64,000 nt of DNA. It comes from Deltaproteobacteria bacterium. GTDB taxonomy: Bacteria; Desulfobacterota; Desulfobacteria; Desulfobacterales; Desulfatirhabdiaceae. Under the pieces are notes generated by a model. The model was not told the origin of the DNA, did not search any database, and worked only from the letters and a program-made list of their open reading frames with translations. The stretch covers positions 93,199 through 157,198 of the forward strand of contig JACRBZ010000078.1 in the NCBI GenBank assembly GCA_016219185.1, written 5' to 3'. The position numbers were made by a program, and so were the translations under genes. How positions within the stretch are numbered: the stretch's first letter is position 1; each line of letters starts with the position of its first letter. Shown here in pieces: positions 1 to 9,438 of this stretch.

Positions 1-2481
1 TGCCTTGGGATCCAGGGTCACGCACCGGGTGATATCGGAAATGATGGTGGTTGCTGAAAACTGAAGGGTTTCAAGGGCCGAGACCTTGTGGGTTTCGCCG
101 TATTTGCCGGCAAGATGCCCGTCCACATACATACTGTCTTTGCCAGAGAGAAGCGGAATTTCGTAGGCCAGACACATCTCTTTCAGGGCCAGGCAGGAGC
201 GTACGAGTTGGGCTGCTTTCAGGCGTCCGTCCGGATTGTTCACCGGGTGATATTGAATGCTGGGCCAGCAGAAATTGTCCACCCCGCCGATCTGGTCCAG
301 GTCTCCGCCCACGGAAATGAGTCTTCGAACCGCCTCGTCAATGGTGCAGGTTGTCATGGCATGGGCGTCGATCCGTGAATACAGGGGAAGCAGGGCCTGG
401 GTAAAGACGATTCCGCGCTCGGATTTTAACACCGGGCGGATAACGGACGCGTCGCTGCCAATGTCCCGGTCTTTTCCCACAAGGGGCTTGATGACGCTCG
501 ACCCCTGCACTTCGTGATCATACTGGCGGGTGATCCATTCCTTGGAACAGAGATTGGGCCGGGACAGCATGTCCAGAAGCAAGGAGCGATAGTCGCGGGG
601 TTCTTTGAGAACGGGCTCAAAGCATCCCCGGTTTTCCGGACTCTGCCAGTCGGCTTCGAATTCCCACTGGGGGAATCCGGATGACAGCAGATCCAGGTCG
701 ATCCAGGCACAGGTTTTGCCCTCATAGGTAATGTGCAACTTGCCGGAATCGGTATATTCTCCGATCACGGTGCTTTCCACGGCATGCTTGCGGGAAAGGG
801 ACATGAATGCGTCCAGGTGCTCGGGTTTTATGGCAAGGGTCATGCGTTCCTGGGATTCGGAAATCCAGATTTCCCACTGATCCAGGCCCTCATATTTCAG
901 CGGGACTTTCTCGAGCTGAATGGTGCATCCGTTGGAAAACCGCGCGGATTCACCGATGGAGGATGAAAGCCCGCCGCCGCCGTTATCCGTGATGAACTGG
1001 ATCAAACCCGAATCCCTGGCTTCAAGCAGAAAATCATGCATTTTTTTCTGGGTGTAGGGATCGCCGATCTGGACATGGCCGGCCGGCGTGTGCTGCGAGA
1101 AAACTTCCGAGGATGCCGTGACGCCGTGAATGCCGTCTTTTCCCACCCTGCCGCCGCACATGATGACCAGATCGCCGGGAGAGGTTTTTTTGTCCTCAGC
1201 GGGAAGTCCGTCGATTTTGGCGGGCATGATGCCAAGAGCGGTGACAAAAACCAGGCATTTTCCCATATACCCGGGATGAAACAGGGTCTGGCCGAAGGTG
1301 GTGGGAATGCCGCTTTTGTTTCCGCCGTCCCGGACCCCCTCGACGATGCCGTCCAGGAGTCTTCTGGGATGGAGCCGGGGTTTCAGGTTTCCGGAATAAT
1401 CCCTGGGTCCCACGCAGAAGCCGTAGCTTCCCATGATCAGGCGCGCGCCTTTGCCGGTGCCCATCGGATCGCGGTATACTCCCACGATTCCCGTGATGGC
1501 GCCGCCGTAGGCTTCCATGTTGGAGGGCGAGTTATGCGTCTCTCCGGTGATGACATAATAATGGTCGTCATCAAAACGGGCGGCTCCGGCATTGTCCCAC
1601 AGGACCGATATCACCCGGGGCTTTTGCGCTTTAAGCGCCAGGGTCGGGGCTTCGATGCAGGTCTTGAACAGGTTGTTGACGGTCACGCTGTCTCCGGTGT
1701 CGAGATTCCGATACCGGAAAAGGCCCCTGAAGGTATTGTGGTTGCAATGGTCGCTTCTGGCCTGGGAAAGATATTCCAGTTCGATGTCGGTGGGATCGGA
1801 AAGCCCCCATTTTTTTCGATCCTGCCGAACCGACGGATCGAAAAAATACTGGCGGATGATGGGAATGTCATTGGGATTCAGGGCCAGATTCCGGGACAGG
1901 CTGACGGCCTCCAGGTTCCGGTCGCTGTCTACGGGAATGGCGGCGACAGCCGGGCTGTGGTCGAGCCTGACCCTGGGAATCATCATGCCGATGCCGTCGG
2001 CCGGATTCCAGCTTGATTTCGAGAAAATCCGCCACTGCTGGATAATGTCGTTTGCCAGAAGCTCTCCGCTAAGGGTGTTTGCCTGAACATCCGTCAGATC
2101 TTTGGCCTGAATGCAGTACCGTTTTGAGGTGTATATCGCTTCCCCTGGTTTAAGCCGGATGCCGAGAACATCTTCAACAGCCTCGACAGCCGTGCTGCCG
2201 GCATTGTCCCGGACGCCTGGCCTGAACCCCACCCAGATGGTCCAGTCGAAATCGAGGGCAAGGGGGGTAAAGGCGGAAACCTGCGTCACCGGATTGGTAA
2301 AGATCTCGGTCTGAATCCGGGTAAGTTGATCGGGCGTCAATGCCGCATCGATCGTAATCACCTGGATGGTCCGGACAGCATCCAGGCGGATGCCGAAATA
2401 GTTCTGAGCCTTGTTGCGGATCCCGTTGCCTTCGGGGTCGAACAAGCCGGGTTTTAGCGTGATCTCAAGTCGGTGGGGCAT
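1..2481 (-). CDS. purL: Phosphoribosylformylglycinamidine synthase (PurL with PurS-like N-terminus), C-terminus cut by window edge
   Basis: ATP-dependent amidation of FGAR to FGAM, step 4 of purine synthesis. The frame is open for 827 codons from ATG at 2481 to the window edge, so the C-terminal part is missing. The first roughly 85 residues resemble a PurS-type dimerisation domain fused to PurL. Seen further in are ARSDHCNHNTF near residue 240 and GETHNSPSNMEAYGGA near residue 312 (substrate/metal loop), then a glycine-rich GTGKGARLIMG stretch and a second AIRS-type half with SGKDSMYVDG. The start is supported by AGAGGA 8 nt upstream, inside the end of rseP, so the two genes are translationally close (5-nt gap). 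It is last in the rpsB-to-rseP run. The glutaminase may be a separate PurQ; this cannot be judged here. Confidence 0.93.
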   Translation of the reverse strand, partial: MPHRLEITLKPGLFDPEGNGIRNKAQNYFGIRLDAVRTIQVITIDAALTPDQLTRIQTEIFTNPVTQVSAFTPLALDFDWTIWVGFRPGVRDNAGSTAVEAVEDVLGIRLKPGEAIYTSKRYCIQAKDLTDVQANTLSGELLANDIIQQWRIFSKSSWNPADGIGMMIPRVRLDHSPAVAAIPVDSDRNLEAVSLSRNLALNPNDIPIIRQYFFDPSVRQDRKKWGLSDPTDIELEYLSQARSDHCNHNTFRGLFRYRNLDTGDSVTVNNLFKTCIEAPTLALKAQKPRVISVLWDNAGAARFDDDHYYVITGETHNSPSNMEAYGGAITGIVGVYRDPMGTGKGARLIMGSYGFCVGPRDYSGNLKPRLHPRRLLDGIVEGVRDGGNKSGIPTTFGQTLFHPGYMGKCLVFVTALGIMPAKIDGLPAEDKKTSPGDLVIMCGGRVGKDGIHGVTASSEVFSQHTPAGHVQIGDPYTQKKMHDFLLEARDSGLIQFITDNGGGGLSSSIGESARFSNGCTIQLEKVPLKYEGLDQWEIWISESQERMTLAIKPEHLDAFMSLSRKHAVESTVIGEYTDSGKLHITYEGKTCAWIDLDLLSSGFPQWEFEADWQSPENRGCFEPVLKEPRDYRSLLLDMLSRPNLCSKEWITRQYDHEVQGSSVIKPLVGKDRDIGSDASVIRPVLKSERGIVFTQALLPLYSRIDAHAMTTCTIDEAVRRLISVGGDLDQIGGVDNFCWPSIQYHPVNNPDGRLKAAQLVRSCLALKEMCLAYEIPLLSGKDSMYVDGHLAGKYGETHKVSALETLQFSATTIISDITRCVTLDPKA

Positions 2482-2486
2482 ATTCT

Positions 2487-3557
2487 TTATCCTCTGAAGA
2501 AAATTCGAGTGATATCATTGTAAAACACGAGAATCATCAACAGGGCCAGCGCGGCAATGCCGATCTGCTGGGCCAGTTCCCGGACGCGAATGCTTAGTGG
2601 GCGCCGGATGACCGCTTCGATCAAGAAGAAGAACAAATGGCCCCCGTCCAGCACGGGGATGGGCAGAAAATTGAGAATGCCGAGATTGATGCTGAGAAGG
2701 GCAATAAAAAATATCAGGCTGGCCACGCCTTCCTTGGCCTGTTGTCCGGCCATTTCCGCAATCATGATGGGTCCGCCCAGGGTCTTGGTGGACACGGTTC
2801 CCTGAATCAGCTTGATGATGCTGAGAGCCGTCATCTCCGCAATTTTATAGGTTTGCACCAGGCTTTCCGATAAGGCTTCGGTTGCGCTCATCTTTCGAAT
2901 CCGGGAATCTCCGGATGACATCACGCCGATCACATACCGGTCAACGGGTTCCCCGAAAAGATTTTTAGTGGGTTTCGATTGAGGGGTCACCACGATCTCA
3001 AGGGGCTGGCCCTGCCTGAGAATGGACAGGGTCAGATCCCGCCCCTGACTGGAGGCAATCATTCCGGCCATCGTTTCCCAACTGTCAACGGTCCGTCCAT
3101 TGATGGCCGTAACCCTGTCGTTTGTCTGAATCCCGGCCTGAGCGGCAGGGGAATCGGTGTCTATTTTTCCGATCACGGGATTGAGAATGGGGATACCGGT
3201 GATGAGAAAAAGGCCGAAAAAAATAACCACGGCCAGGAGCAGATTGGAAAAAGGGCCGGCAGCGACAATCAGAAAGCGATGGAGAAGCGGCTTGTGGTTG
3301 AAGGACAGGGGAATGTCTTCCGGCAGAATTTCGGCATCGGGTTCATCCCCGACCATCTTGACGTAGCCGCCCAGCGGAATTGCCGAAAGCCGATAGTCCG
3401 TAATGCCGATGGTCCTGCCGGCGATTCGCGGTCCAAACCCCAGGGAGAATTTAAGGACTCCCACGCCGAAAAATCTAGCCACCAGAAAATGGCCGAACTC
3501 ATGCACCAGGATCAGGACGCTGAGCACTACGATAAATGAAATGATATTGGTTGTCAT
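2487..3557 (-). CDS. rseP: RIP metalloprotease RseP (site-2 protease)
   Basis: Inner-membrane zinc protease of family M50 that cuts transmembrane anti-sigma factors and leftover signal peptides. The zinc site VHEFGH is at residues 18-23, inside the first membrane helix. A PDZ domain follows at about residues 110-190, and the second catalytic motif LPIPVLDGGH lies near residue 300 before the last helices. It is 356 aa, a typical short one-PDZ form (E. coli RseP has two). An upstream in-frame TTG at 3602 would overlap dxr. I prefer ATG 3557, which gives the hydrophobic N-terminus usual for the family, although no strong ribosome site is visible. It sits between dxr and purL in the isoprenoid/envelope operon. 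Confidence 0.93.
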   Translation of the reverse strand: MTTNIISFIVVLSVLILVHEFGHFLVARFFGVGVLKFSLGFGPRIAGRTIGITDYRLSAIPLGGYVKMVGDEPDAEILPEDIPLSFNHKPLLHRFLIVAAGPFSNLLLAVVIFFGLFLITGIPILNPVIGKIDTDSPAAQAGIQTNDRVTAINGRTVDSWETMAGMIASSQGRDLTLSILRQGQPLEIVVTPQSKPTKNLFGEPVDRYVIGVMSSGDSRIRKMSATEALSESLVQTYKIAEMTALSIIKLIQGTVSTKTLGGPIMIAEMAGQQAKEGVASLIFFIALLSINLGILNFLPIPVLDGGHLFFFLIEAVIRRPLSIRVRELAQQIGIAALALLMILVFYNDITRIFFRG

Positions 3558-3582
3558 AATGATTTTTTTAAACGGGTTCCTC

Positions 3583-4746
3583 TTATTTGCATAATTTTTC
3601 AACAGCCGCGGTTGCGGCAGCCCTTGCCCAGGAATCCGAGCCCAGTATTTCGTCCAGACCCGGGGATGTGAAAACCGTGTGCCGGTCCATCGTGTTCCGA
3701 ATGATTCCCGGGATGTCGGAAAAACCTATTTTTCCATCCAGGAACGCCTGAACCGCAATCTCATTGGATGCGTTCAGTACGGCGGGCAGTGTTTCACCGA
3801 CATCGCAGGCAATGCAGGCAAGCTTGAGACAGGGAAATTTATCCATGTCCGGGGTTTCAAATGTCAGGGCGCCGATCCGGGGGAAATCCGGCAGGGCTTG
3901 TCCCAGCGGAAGTCGTTCCGGATAAGACAGTGCGTATGAAATGGCGGTTTTCATGTCCGGTATTCCCATCTGCGCCATAACCGATCCGTCCTGAAACGCT
4001 ACCATGGAATGTATCACACTTTGGGGATGAATGACAACATCGATCCGGTTTCGGGAAAGCCCGAACAAATGATGCGCCTCAATCACCTCAAGGCCTTTAT
4101 TCATCAGGGTGGCTGAATCAATGCTGATTTTTTTTCCCATCTCCCAGTTGGGGTGGGAAAGGGCATCTGAAACCGTGATGCCGGAAAATTCATTCATCGG
4201 CTTATGGCGAAACGGGCCTCCGGAGCAGGTCAGTATCAGCTTTTCGACGGCCTTGCTGTCACTGCCCTGAAGACACTGAAAAATCGCGCTATGCTCACTG
4301 TCTATGGGAAGAATTCGGATTTTTCGTTCCGCTGCCAGGCCCATCACCAGATCTCCGGCCATGACCAGGGTTTCCTTGTTGGCAAGGGCAATCTCTTTAC
4401 CGGCGGAGATGGCATCCAGAACCGGAATAAGGCCTGCCGCTCCCACCATTGCGCCCACCACCAGGGTGACTGAATCAAGCGTGGCAGCGGCTTTTAACCC
4501 GTCAGAACCGGATAGGATATCGATGTTGAGTCCGGCCGGCAGCAACTCAGAGAGCTTTTGTGCCGAGTTTGGATCAAAAACCACTGCCATTTCGGGCTGA
4601 AACCTTTGGATCTGTTCGGCAAGAAGAGTGATGCTGGATCTGGCAACAAGGGCTTTGACACGGAACAGTTCGGGAAACTGTTCCACAATGCGGAGGGTAT
4701 TTTGACCAATAGAGCCCGTTGACCCGAGTATACAAAGGGATTTCAT
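3583..4746 (-). CDS. dxr: 1-deoxy-D-xylulose 5-phosphate reductoisomerase
   Basis: First committed step of the MEP isoprenoid pathway: converts DXP to MEP with NADPH and a divalent metal, in the cytoplasm. The NADPH fingerprint ILGSTGSIGQ is at residues 6-15. NKETLVMAG and the metal/substrate motif IDSEHSAIFQ follow, then the C-terminal helical domain. The length of 387 aa is normal. The gene lies directly between cdsA (25-nt gap) and rseP, an order common to many proteobacteria. Its product feeds UppS, encoded two genes upstream, so isoprenoid supply and undecaprenyl synthesis are co-transcribed. Confidence 0.96.
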   Translation of the reverse strand: MKSLCILGSTGSIGQNTLRIVEQFPELFRVKALVARSSITLLAEQIQRFQPEMAVVFDPNSAQKLSELLPAGLNIDILSGSDGLKAAATLDSVTLVVGAMVGAAGLIPVLDAISAGKEIALANKETLVMAGDLVMGLAAERKIRILPIDSEHSAIFQCLQGSDSKAVEKLILTCSGGPFRHKPMNEFSGITVSDALSHPNWEMGKKISIDSATLMNKGLEVIEAHHLFGLSRNRIDVVIHPQSVIHSMVAFQDGSVMAQMGIPDMKTAISYALSYPERLPLGQALPDFPRIGALTFETPDMDKFPCLKLACIACDVGETLPAVLNASNEIAVQAFLDGKIGFSDIPGIIRNTMDRHTVFTSPGLDEILGSDSWARAAATAAVEKLCK

Positions 4747-4770
4747 AATAATCCACTGATTCCAAGGAAG

Positions 4771-5595
4771 TTAGTAGAGAATGTATTCTTTGAAAATGAG
4801 TGCAACCGGCGCGGCAAAGAGCAGCGCATCGATCCGGTCAAGCATTCCCCCGTGACCGGGCAACAACGTGCCGGAATCCTTGATCTGCACCGATCGTTTC
4901 AAGGCAGACTCGTACAGATCGCCGATTTGTCCGGCTGCGCCGATGAGAAGAAACATGACCCCGCACGCTGCCCAGGGAAGCAATGGGAAAAACACGGCCT
5001 TGATGATCCCGCCGATCAATAGGTTGGCGCAGAGTCCGCCGATGGAGCCTTCAATGGTTTTCTTGGGGCTGACCGACGGGCAGAGTTTGTGGCGACCCAG
5101 ATACGTACCCGCGTAATAGGCCCCGATGTCCCCTGCAAAAACAATTGCCAGAAGGAAGAAAATCCACGGAATACCGGCATCCGTATTGCGAATGCGGATA
5201 AGAGCGGCAATCAAAACCGGAATATACACCATTCCCTGAACCTGCATGGCAACCGCATCCACGATGGCGGGGTCGGTTTTGTAACGGGGCAATAAAAAAA
5301 AGCCGCACAACAGAAAATTAATGGCGATGACAGCCAGAATAAGCGCTGCCGAATTGGAATATGCCGCCCAGATTATGGCCAGTCCGCTGAAATACCCTGA
5401 AATGGCCAGTGGCGGGTAAATGTCTCTGTCGTTTCTGCCGAGGGCCATTTGAAAATATTCCCGTAGCGACAGCAAACAGACCAGAGCGATCACGAGTGCA
5501 AACATGATGGGGCTGCCCCAGCCAAGCCAGAAAATCAGGAACGGGAGCGCCGTAAGGCCCGTTAACCAGCGTTTGACATGAGAGGAAAGGGTCAT
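4771..5595 (-). CDS. cdsA: Phosphatidate cytidylyltransferase (CDP-diglyceride synthase)
   Basis: Integral membrane enzyme making CDP-diacylglycerol from phosphatidic acid and CTP, the branch point of phospholipid synthesis. The protein has 274 aa with several hydrophobic helices. The family signature is in the C-terminal part: SPKKTIEGSIGG, then GDLYESALKRSVQIKDSG and the metal-binding GHGGMLDRIDALL. Its ATG overlaps the uppS stop by 4 nt (ATGA type), so the two are translationally coupled. Confidence 0.95.
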   Translation of the reverse strand: MTLSSHVKRWLTGLTALPFLIFWLGWGSPIMFALVIALVCLLSLREYFQMALGRNDRDIYPPLAISGYFSGLAIIWAAYSNSAALILAVIAINFLLCGFFLLPRYKTDPAIVDAVAMQVQGMVYIPVLIAALIRIRNTDAGIPWIFFLLAIVFAGDIGAYYAGTYLGRHKLCPSVSPKKTIEGSIGGLCANLLIGGIIKAVFFPLLPWAACGVMFLLIGAAGQIGDLYESALKRSVQIKDSGTLLPGHGGMLDRIDALLFAAPVALIFKEYILY

Positions 5596-6347
5596 GCGTT
5601 TCCGAATCTGCGTTCGCGCTGTTGATAGTCTTTTAAGATATCCAGATATTCATTCCGTGAAAAATCAGGCCACAGGGTTTTGGTGATATGAAGTTCTGAA
5701 TAGGCGATCTGCCAGAGAAGAAAATTGCTGATCCGCATTTCCCCACTGGTTCGAATCAGCAGGTCCGGGTCCGGAAGATTGTGCGTATACAGGTGAGCGG
5801 AAACGGTTTCTTCGGTGATGGATTGGGGATCCAGGCTGCCGGCTCTGGCTTTTTCCGCCAGAATTCGGGTCATTCGAACAATTTCCGCACGGCCGCCATA
5901 ACTCAGCGCCAGATTCAACACCATTCCAGGATTATGTCGGGTGGCCTCAAGGGTCTGAAATAGCACATCCCGGACATCCTGAGGGAGCCGCTCAATCTGG
6001 CCAATGGCATTCAGCCGAATGCCATTGGCCATCATGATGGGTTTTTCAGACTCAAGAAATTTTTTTAAAAGAGACATCAAGGCAGACACTTCAATGGCAG
6101 AGCGCTGCCAGTTTTCCGTGGAAAAAGCATACAGGGTCAATGTTTGTATGCCGATTTCCCGGCTGGCGGTGACAATGGTTCGAACCGTCTCCGCCCCTCT
6201 TTCATGTCCGTGAATCCGGTTGAGCAGGCGCTGTTTGGCCCACCGGCCGTTTCCATCCATGATAATGGCGACATGAGCCGGCAGACGTTGAAGGTCAATC
6301 CCTTTTTCCAGGGCAACAACCTCAACGGGCGGCAGTTTAGAATTCAA
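5592..6347 (-). CDS. uppS: Isoprenyl transferase (undecaprenyl diphosphate synthase)
   Basis: Cis-prenyltransferase extending farnesyl diphosphate to the C55 carrier used for peptidoglycan and O-antigen. The catalytic motif IIMDGNGRWAKQ and RIHGHERGAE are in the N-terminal third; SGEMRISNFLLWQIAYSE and the late LWPDF are in the C-terminal third. The longest frame starts at 6383, which would overlap frr by 47 nt. The TTG at 6347 (LNSKLPPVE) sits just inside the frr end behind an AAAGAGAAAG purine stretch and is the more likely start, but this is not certain. The downstream neighbour cdsA overlaps by 4 nt. Confidence 0.92.
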   Translation of the reverse strand: MNSKLPPVEVVALEKGIDLQRLPAHVAIIMDGNGRWAKQRLLNRIHGHERGAETVRTIVTASREIGIQTLTLYAFSTENWQRSAIEVSALMSLLKKFLESEKPIMMANGIRLNAIGQIERLPQDVRDVLFQTLEATRHNPGMVLNLALSYGGRAEIVRMTRILAEKARAGSLDPQSITEETVSAHLYTHNLPDPDLLIRTSGEMRISNFLLWQIAYSELHITKTLWPDFSRNEYLDILKDYQQRERRFGNA

Positions 6348-6894
6348 GGATTTCTTTCTCTTTTTCGCTATAGATGGCGTCAAGCATTTTAATGTAATCG
6401 TCGGTGATTTTCTGGATTTGATCCTGGCCCTTGAACGCCTCGTCTTCGGAGATCACCCCGTCTTTTTTCGATCCCTTGATCAGTTCATTGGAATCCCTGC
6501 GAATATTGCGGATGGCCACTTTGTGCTCTTCGCTCATTTTATGGATAATCTTCACCAGACTTTTACGCCGGTCCGCGGTAAGGGGAGGGATGGAGATTCG
6601 AATCACTTTGCCATCATTGGATGGCGTCAGCCCCAGGTCTGATTTCAGAATGGCTTTTTCAATTTCCTTGATGACCGATACATCCCAGGGTTGAATCGTA
6701 ATGAGGCGGCTTTCCGGAACGGAAAGTGAAGCCATCTGACTGAGCTGAGTCAGCGTGCCGTAATAATCCACCCGAATGCCGTCCAGGATGGATAACGACG
6801 CACGACCGGTTCGAACCCGCTTGAAATCGTTTTTCAGAGCTGCCAGGGATTTGTTCATTGCATCTTTGGTTTCTTGACAAATGGATTCAATCAT
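6337..6894 (-). CDS. frr: Ribosome-recycling factor
   Basis: Splits post-termination ribosomes together with EF-G. At 185 aa it has the same length as the E. coli protein. It is a helical protein with conserved LDGIRVDYYG and SIPPLTADRRK segments. A GTG nine nucleotides further upstream (6903) is in frame, but ATG 6894 has AAGGTG six nucleotides before it and gives the usual length. It sits in the canonical order after pyrH. Confidence 0.96.
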   Translation of the reverse strand: MIESICQETKDAMNKSLAALKNDFKRVRTGRASLSILDGIRVDYYGTLTQLSQMASLSVPESRLITIQPWDVSVIKEIEKAILKSDLGLTPSNDGKVIRISIPPLTADRRKSLVKIIHKMSEEHKVAIRNIRRDSNELIKGSKKDGVISEDEAFKGQDQIQKITDDYIKMLDAIYSEKEKEILEF

Positions 6895-6982
6895 GGGGTT
6901 CACCTTTTTTTATCAGGGGTCGGAAAACAGGAGTCAGTAGTCAATGGAATCGTTTGACGGATGTTAAACGGTGAATTGAAAT

Positions 6983-7699
6983 TCAGTTGCAGATCCGGGT
7001 GCCCACGTCATCTCCGCAGACCACTTTTCTGATGTTTCCCGGACTGTGGAGATTGAATACGGCCAGGGGAAGCTGGTTATCCATCGCCAGTGAGATCGCC
7101 GTCATATCCATGACTTTCAGTTGTCGTTCCAGCACTTCCATGTAACTGATCGTTTTAATAAACCGGGCATCCTTGTTCTTAACCGGGTCGGCATCGTAGA
7201 TTCCGTCCACTTTGGTCGCTTTTAAGAGGATTTCAGCATGGATTTCCTGGGCCCGCAAGGCAGCGGCGGTATCGGTGGTAAAATACGGACTTCCGGTTCC
7301 GGCGGCAAAAATAACGGCCCGTCCTTTTTCAAGGTGGCGAACCGCTCTTCGAACAATGAACGGTTCCGCAACCTCATGCATGGATATGGCGGTCTGGACC
7401 CTTGTCTGAACACCTTTGCGTTCCAGCGCATCCTGAAGGGCAATGCTGTTGATAACAGTGGCCAGCATTCCCATGTGGTCGGCGGAAGTTCTGTCCATTC
7501 CAAAGGAACTGGCGGCAATTCCCCGGAAAATATTGCCGCCACCGACCACGATTGCAACCTGAACTCCGATGTCAATGACGGACCGGATTTCATCCGCCAC
7601 GTATTTGATCATATCCGGATCAATGCCGAACCCCTGATTTCCGATGAGGGCTTCGCCACTCAGCTTGAGAAGGATTCGTTTGTAGAGCGGTTGTTTCAA
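6983..7699 (-). CDS. pyrH: UMP kinase
   Basis: Phosphorylates UMP to UDP; belongs to the amino-acid-kinase fold, bacterial hexamer type. The phosphate-binding KRILLKLSGEAL lies at the N-terminus, GGGNIFRG follows, and RTSADHMGMLATVINS is also present. The protein has 238 aa. The start codon is TTG, four nucleotides after the tsf stop, with AGGAG nine nucleotides upstream inside tsf, which indicates tight coupling to tsf. Confidence 0.96.
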   Translation of the reverse strand: MKQPLYKRILLKLSGEALIGNQGFGIDPDMIKYVADEIRSVIDIGVQVAIVVGGGNIFRGIAASSFGMDRTSADHMGMLATVINSIALQDALERKGVQTRVQTAISMHEVAEPFIVRRAVRHLEKGRAVIFAAGTGSPYFTTDTAAALRAQEIHAEILLKATKVDGIYDADPVKNKDARFIKTISYMEVLERQLKVMDMTAISLAMDNQLPLAVFNLHSPGNIRKVVCGDDVGTRICN

Positions 7700-7703
7700 G
7701 GAG

Positions 7704-8300
7704 TTATTCTCCTACCTGGAATCTCACAAAACGTTTAATGGTGATGTTCTCGCCGATTTTGGCAATCTGTTCATGAATCAGGTCGGCAACGGAGACATTG
7801 GGGTCGCGGACATATCCCTGGTTGAGCAGGCAGCTTTCTTTATAGAATTTGCTCAGTTTGCCCTCAGCAATTTTATCAATCATTTGTTCGGGTTTGCCCA
7901 TGGCGCGAACCTGATCCCGGTAAATCTCCATTTCCTTTTCAACCACTTCCTTGGGAACATCGTCCTGAGAAATGGATACGGGATTGGTGGCTGCGATGTG
8001 CATGGCGATATTTCTGGCAAACTGGACGAAGTCTTCATTCTTGGCCACAAAATCGGTTTCACAGTTGACCTCAACCATGACGCCAAGTTTGCCGCCGGTA
8101 TGAATGTAGGTTTGAATGGTTCCTTCGGACATGGCCCTGCCGGCTCTTTTGGCTGCTGTTGCAAGCCCTTTTTTTCTGAGAAAATCGATGGCTTTGTTGA
8201 TATCGCCATCGCTTTGTTTCAGCGCTTCCTTGCAATCCATCATTCCGGCCGCGGTTTTATCCCGCAGTTCCTTAACGGTTGATGCACTAATAGTGGTCAT
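7704..8300 (-). CDS. tsf: Elongation factor Ts (short form)
   Basis: Nucleotide exchange factor for EF-Tu. The N-terminal UBA-like helix with LRDKTAAGMMDCKEAL is followed by the core with VEVNCETDFVAKNEDF. At 198 aa it is clearly shorter than the roughly 280-aa E. coli protein. This matches the short form found in many other bacteria that lacks the second core subdomain. It lies directly downstream of rpsB (74-nt gap) as in most bacteria. Confidence 0.96.
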   Translation of the reverse strand: MTTISASTVKELRDKTAAGMMDCKEALKQSDGDINKAIDFLRKKGLATAAKRAGRAMSEGTIQTYIHTGGKLGVMVEVNCETDFVAKNEDFVQFARNIAMHIAATNPVSISQDDVPKEVVEKEMEIYRDQVRAMGKPEQMIDKIAEGKLSKFYKESCLLNQGYVRDPNVSVADLIHEQIAKIGENITIKRFVRFQVGE

Positions 8301-8374
8301 GATGTTTGTTCTCCCATCTTATTTGCTGAATCCCAAAAAGGGATGTTACTTTAGTTTTGACTTTTTCGAGTTCA

Positions 8375-9247
8375 TCACACTTCGCTGTCGTCTTCTTCAT
8401 CTATCGCATCATACTTGGATGATGCCTTCTTGATGATTTCAACGACCGGGCCATCTGCTCCGTCTGAAATCACTTTGCGTTCGCCGGTTTTCATATCCGA
8501 ACCGGCCGCGCTCATCTCGGATTCATCAATGGCTTTGTCCGAATCGGCCTGTTTTTTCTCGGCATAACGCTGCTGGCCTTCGAGACAGGCATCGGCGATT
8601 TTGGAAGTGAGCAGGCGAATGGACCGAATGGCGTCATCATTTCCCGGAATCAGGTAATCGATCTCGTCCGGATCGCAGTTGGTATCCGCAATTGCGATGA
8701 TGGGGATTCGAAGTCTTCGTCCTTCGCGGACGGCGATGGCTTCATTCTTGGAATCCACGATAAAGATCGCACCGGGCAGCCGGGTCATGGTGCGGATACC
8801 GCCCAGAATGCTGTCCAGTTTCAGGCGCTCTTTTCCCAGTTGCTGACGCTCTTTTTTGGGATAGAGGTTGATGGATCCGTCTGTTTCAATGGTATTCAAT
8901 GTGTTTAACCGGTCGATGCTTTTTTTGATCGTCTGGAAATTGGTCAGCATTCCGCCCAGCCACCGGTTGTGGATATAATACATTTCGCATCGGGTGGCTT
9001 CTTCGTAAATGGTTTCCTTGGCCTGTTTCTTTGTACCGACAAACAGGACGGATTTGCCGTTGGCTACCGTATCCACAACAAAATCATAAACATCTCTGAA
9101 CATGCGGACGGTTTTTTGAAGATCAATGATATAAATTCCGTTTCTTGCTCCGAAGATAAAGGGTTTCATCTTCGGATTCCAGCGTTTGGTCTGATGGCCG
9201 AAATGAACTCCGGCTTCTAAAAGCTCTTTCATTGTAACGTAAGCCAT
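8375..9247 (-). CDS. rpsB: 30S ribosomal protein S2
   Basis: Structural protein of the small subunit. The N-terminus MAYVTMKELLEAGVHFGHQ is diagnostic, and NRWLGGMLTNFQTI and the IFIVDSKNEAIAVREGRRL segment follow. The true start is ATG 9247 with AAGGAGAAGTAAA directly upstream; a longer frame to 9316 is leader sequence. At 290 aa it is longer than E. coli S2 (241 aa) because of a charged, acidic C-terminal tail of about 50 residues. Confidence 0.97.
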   Translation of the reverse strand: MAYVTMKELLEAGVHFGHQTKRWNPKMKPFIFGARNGIYIIDLQKTVRMFRDVYDFVVDTVANGKSVLFVGTKKQAKETIYEEATRCEMYYIHNRWLGGMLTNFQTIKKSIDRLNTLNTIETDGSINLYPKKERQQLGKERLKLDSILGGIRTMTRLPGAIFIVDSKNEAIAVREGRRLRIPIIAIADTNCDPDEIDYLIPGNDDAIRSIRLLTSKIADACLEGQQRYAEKKQADSDKAIDESEMSAAGSDMKTGERKVISDGADGPVVEIIKKASSKYDAIDEEDDSEV

Positions 9248-9360
9248 TTTACTTCTCCTTTTTTTGGTTTTGCCACCGCTCTCCTCAGCCCGGATTTCCA
9301 CTTTCCACGAAAGCACCGAAAATTCGGTCAGAGAGCGTGCGAATTATTTTAAATCTTCTT

Positions 9361-9389
9361 TTTGTACCAAATTATTTTCGTTTTCACAA
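9361..9389 (-). promoter_or_regulatory. Candidate sigma-70 promoter for rpsB-tsf operon
   Basis: Reading the minus strand, TTGTGA and TACAAA are separated by exactly 17 nt and lie about 115 nt before the rpsB start. The region is A+T rich compared with its surroundings. The remaining leader could hold the S2 autoregulatory structure known in many bacteria, but no consensus structure was identified. Confidence 0.5.
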
Positions 9390-9438
9390 GTTAAAAACTT
9401 TCAATTTTATGAAAGCAATCAGGAGTCGGTCAATGTCA

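Noticed and set aside
1036..2016. Plus-strand frame of 326 codons
   Set aside because: Antisense to purL; no ribosome site and no recognisable protein features.
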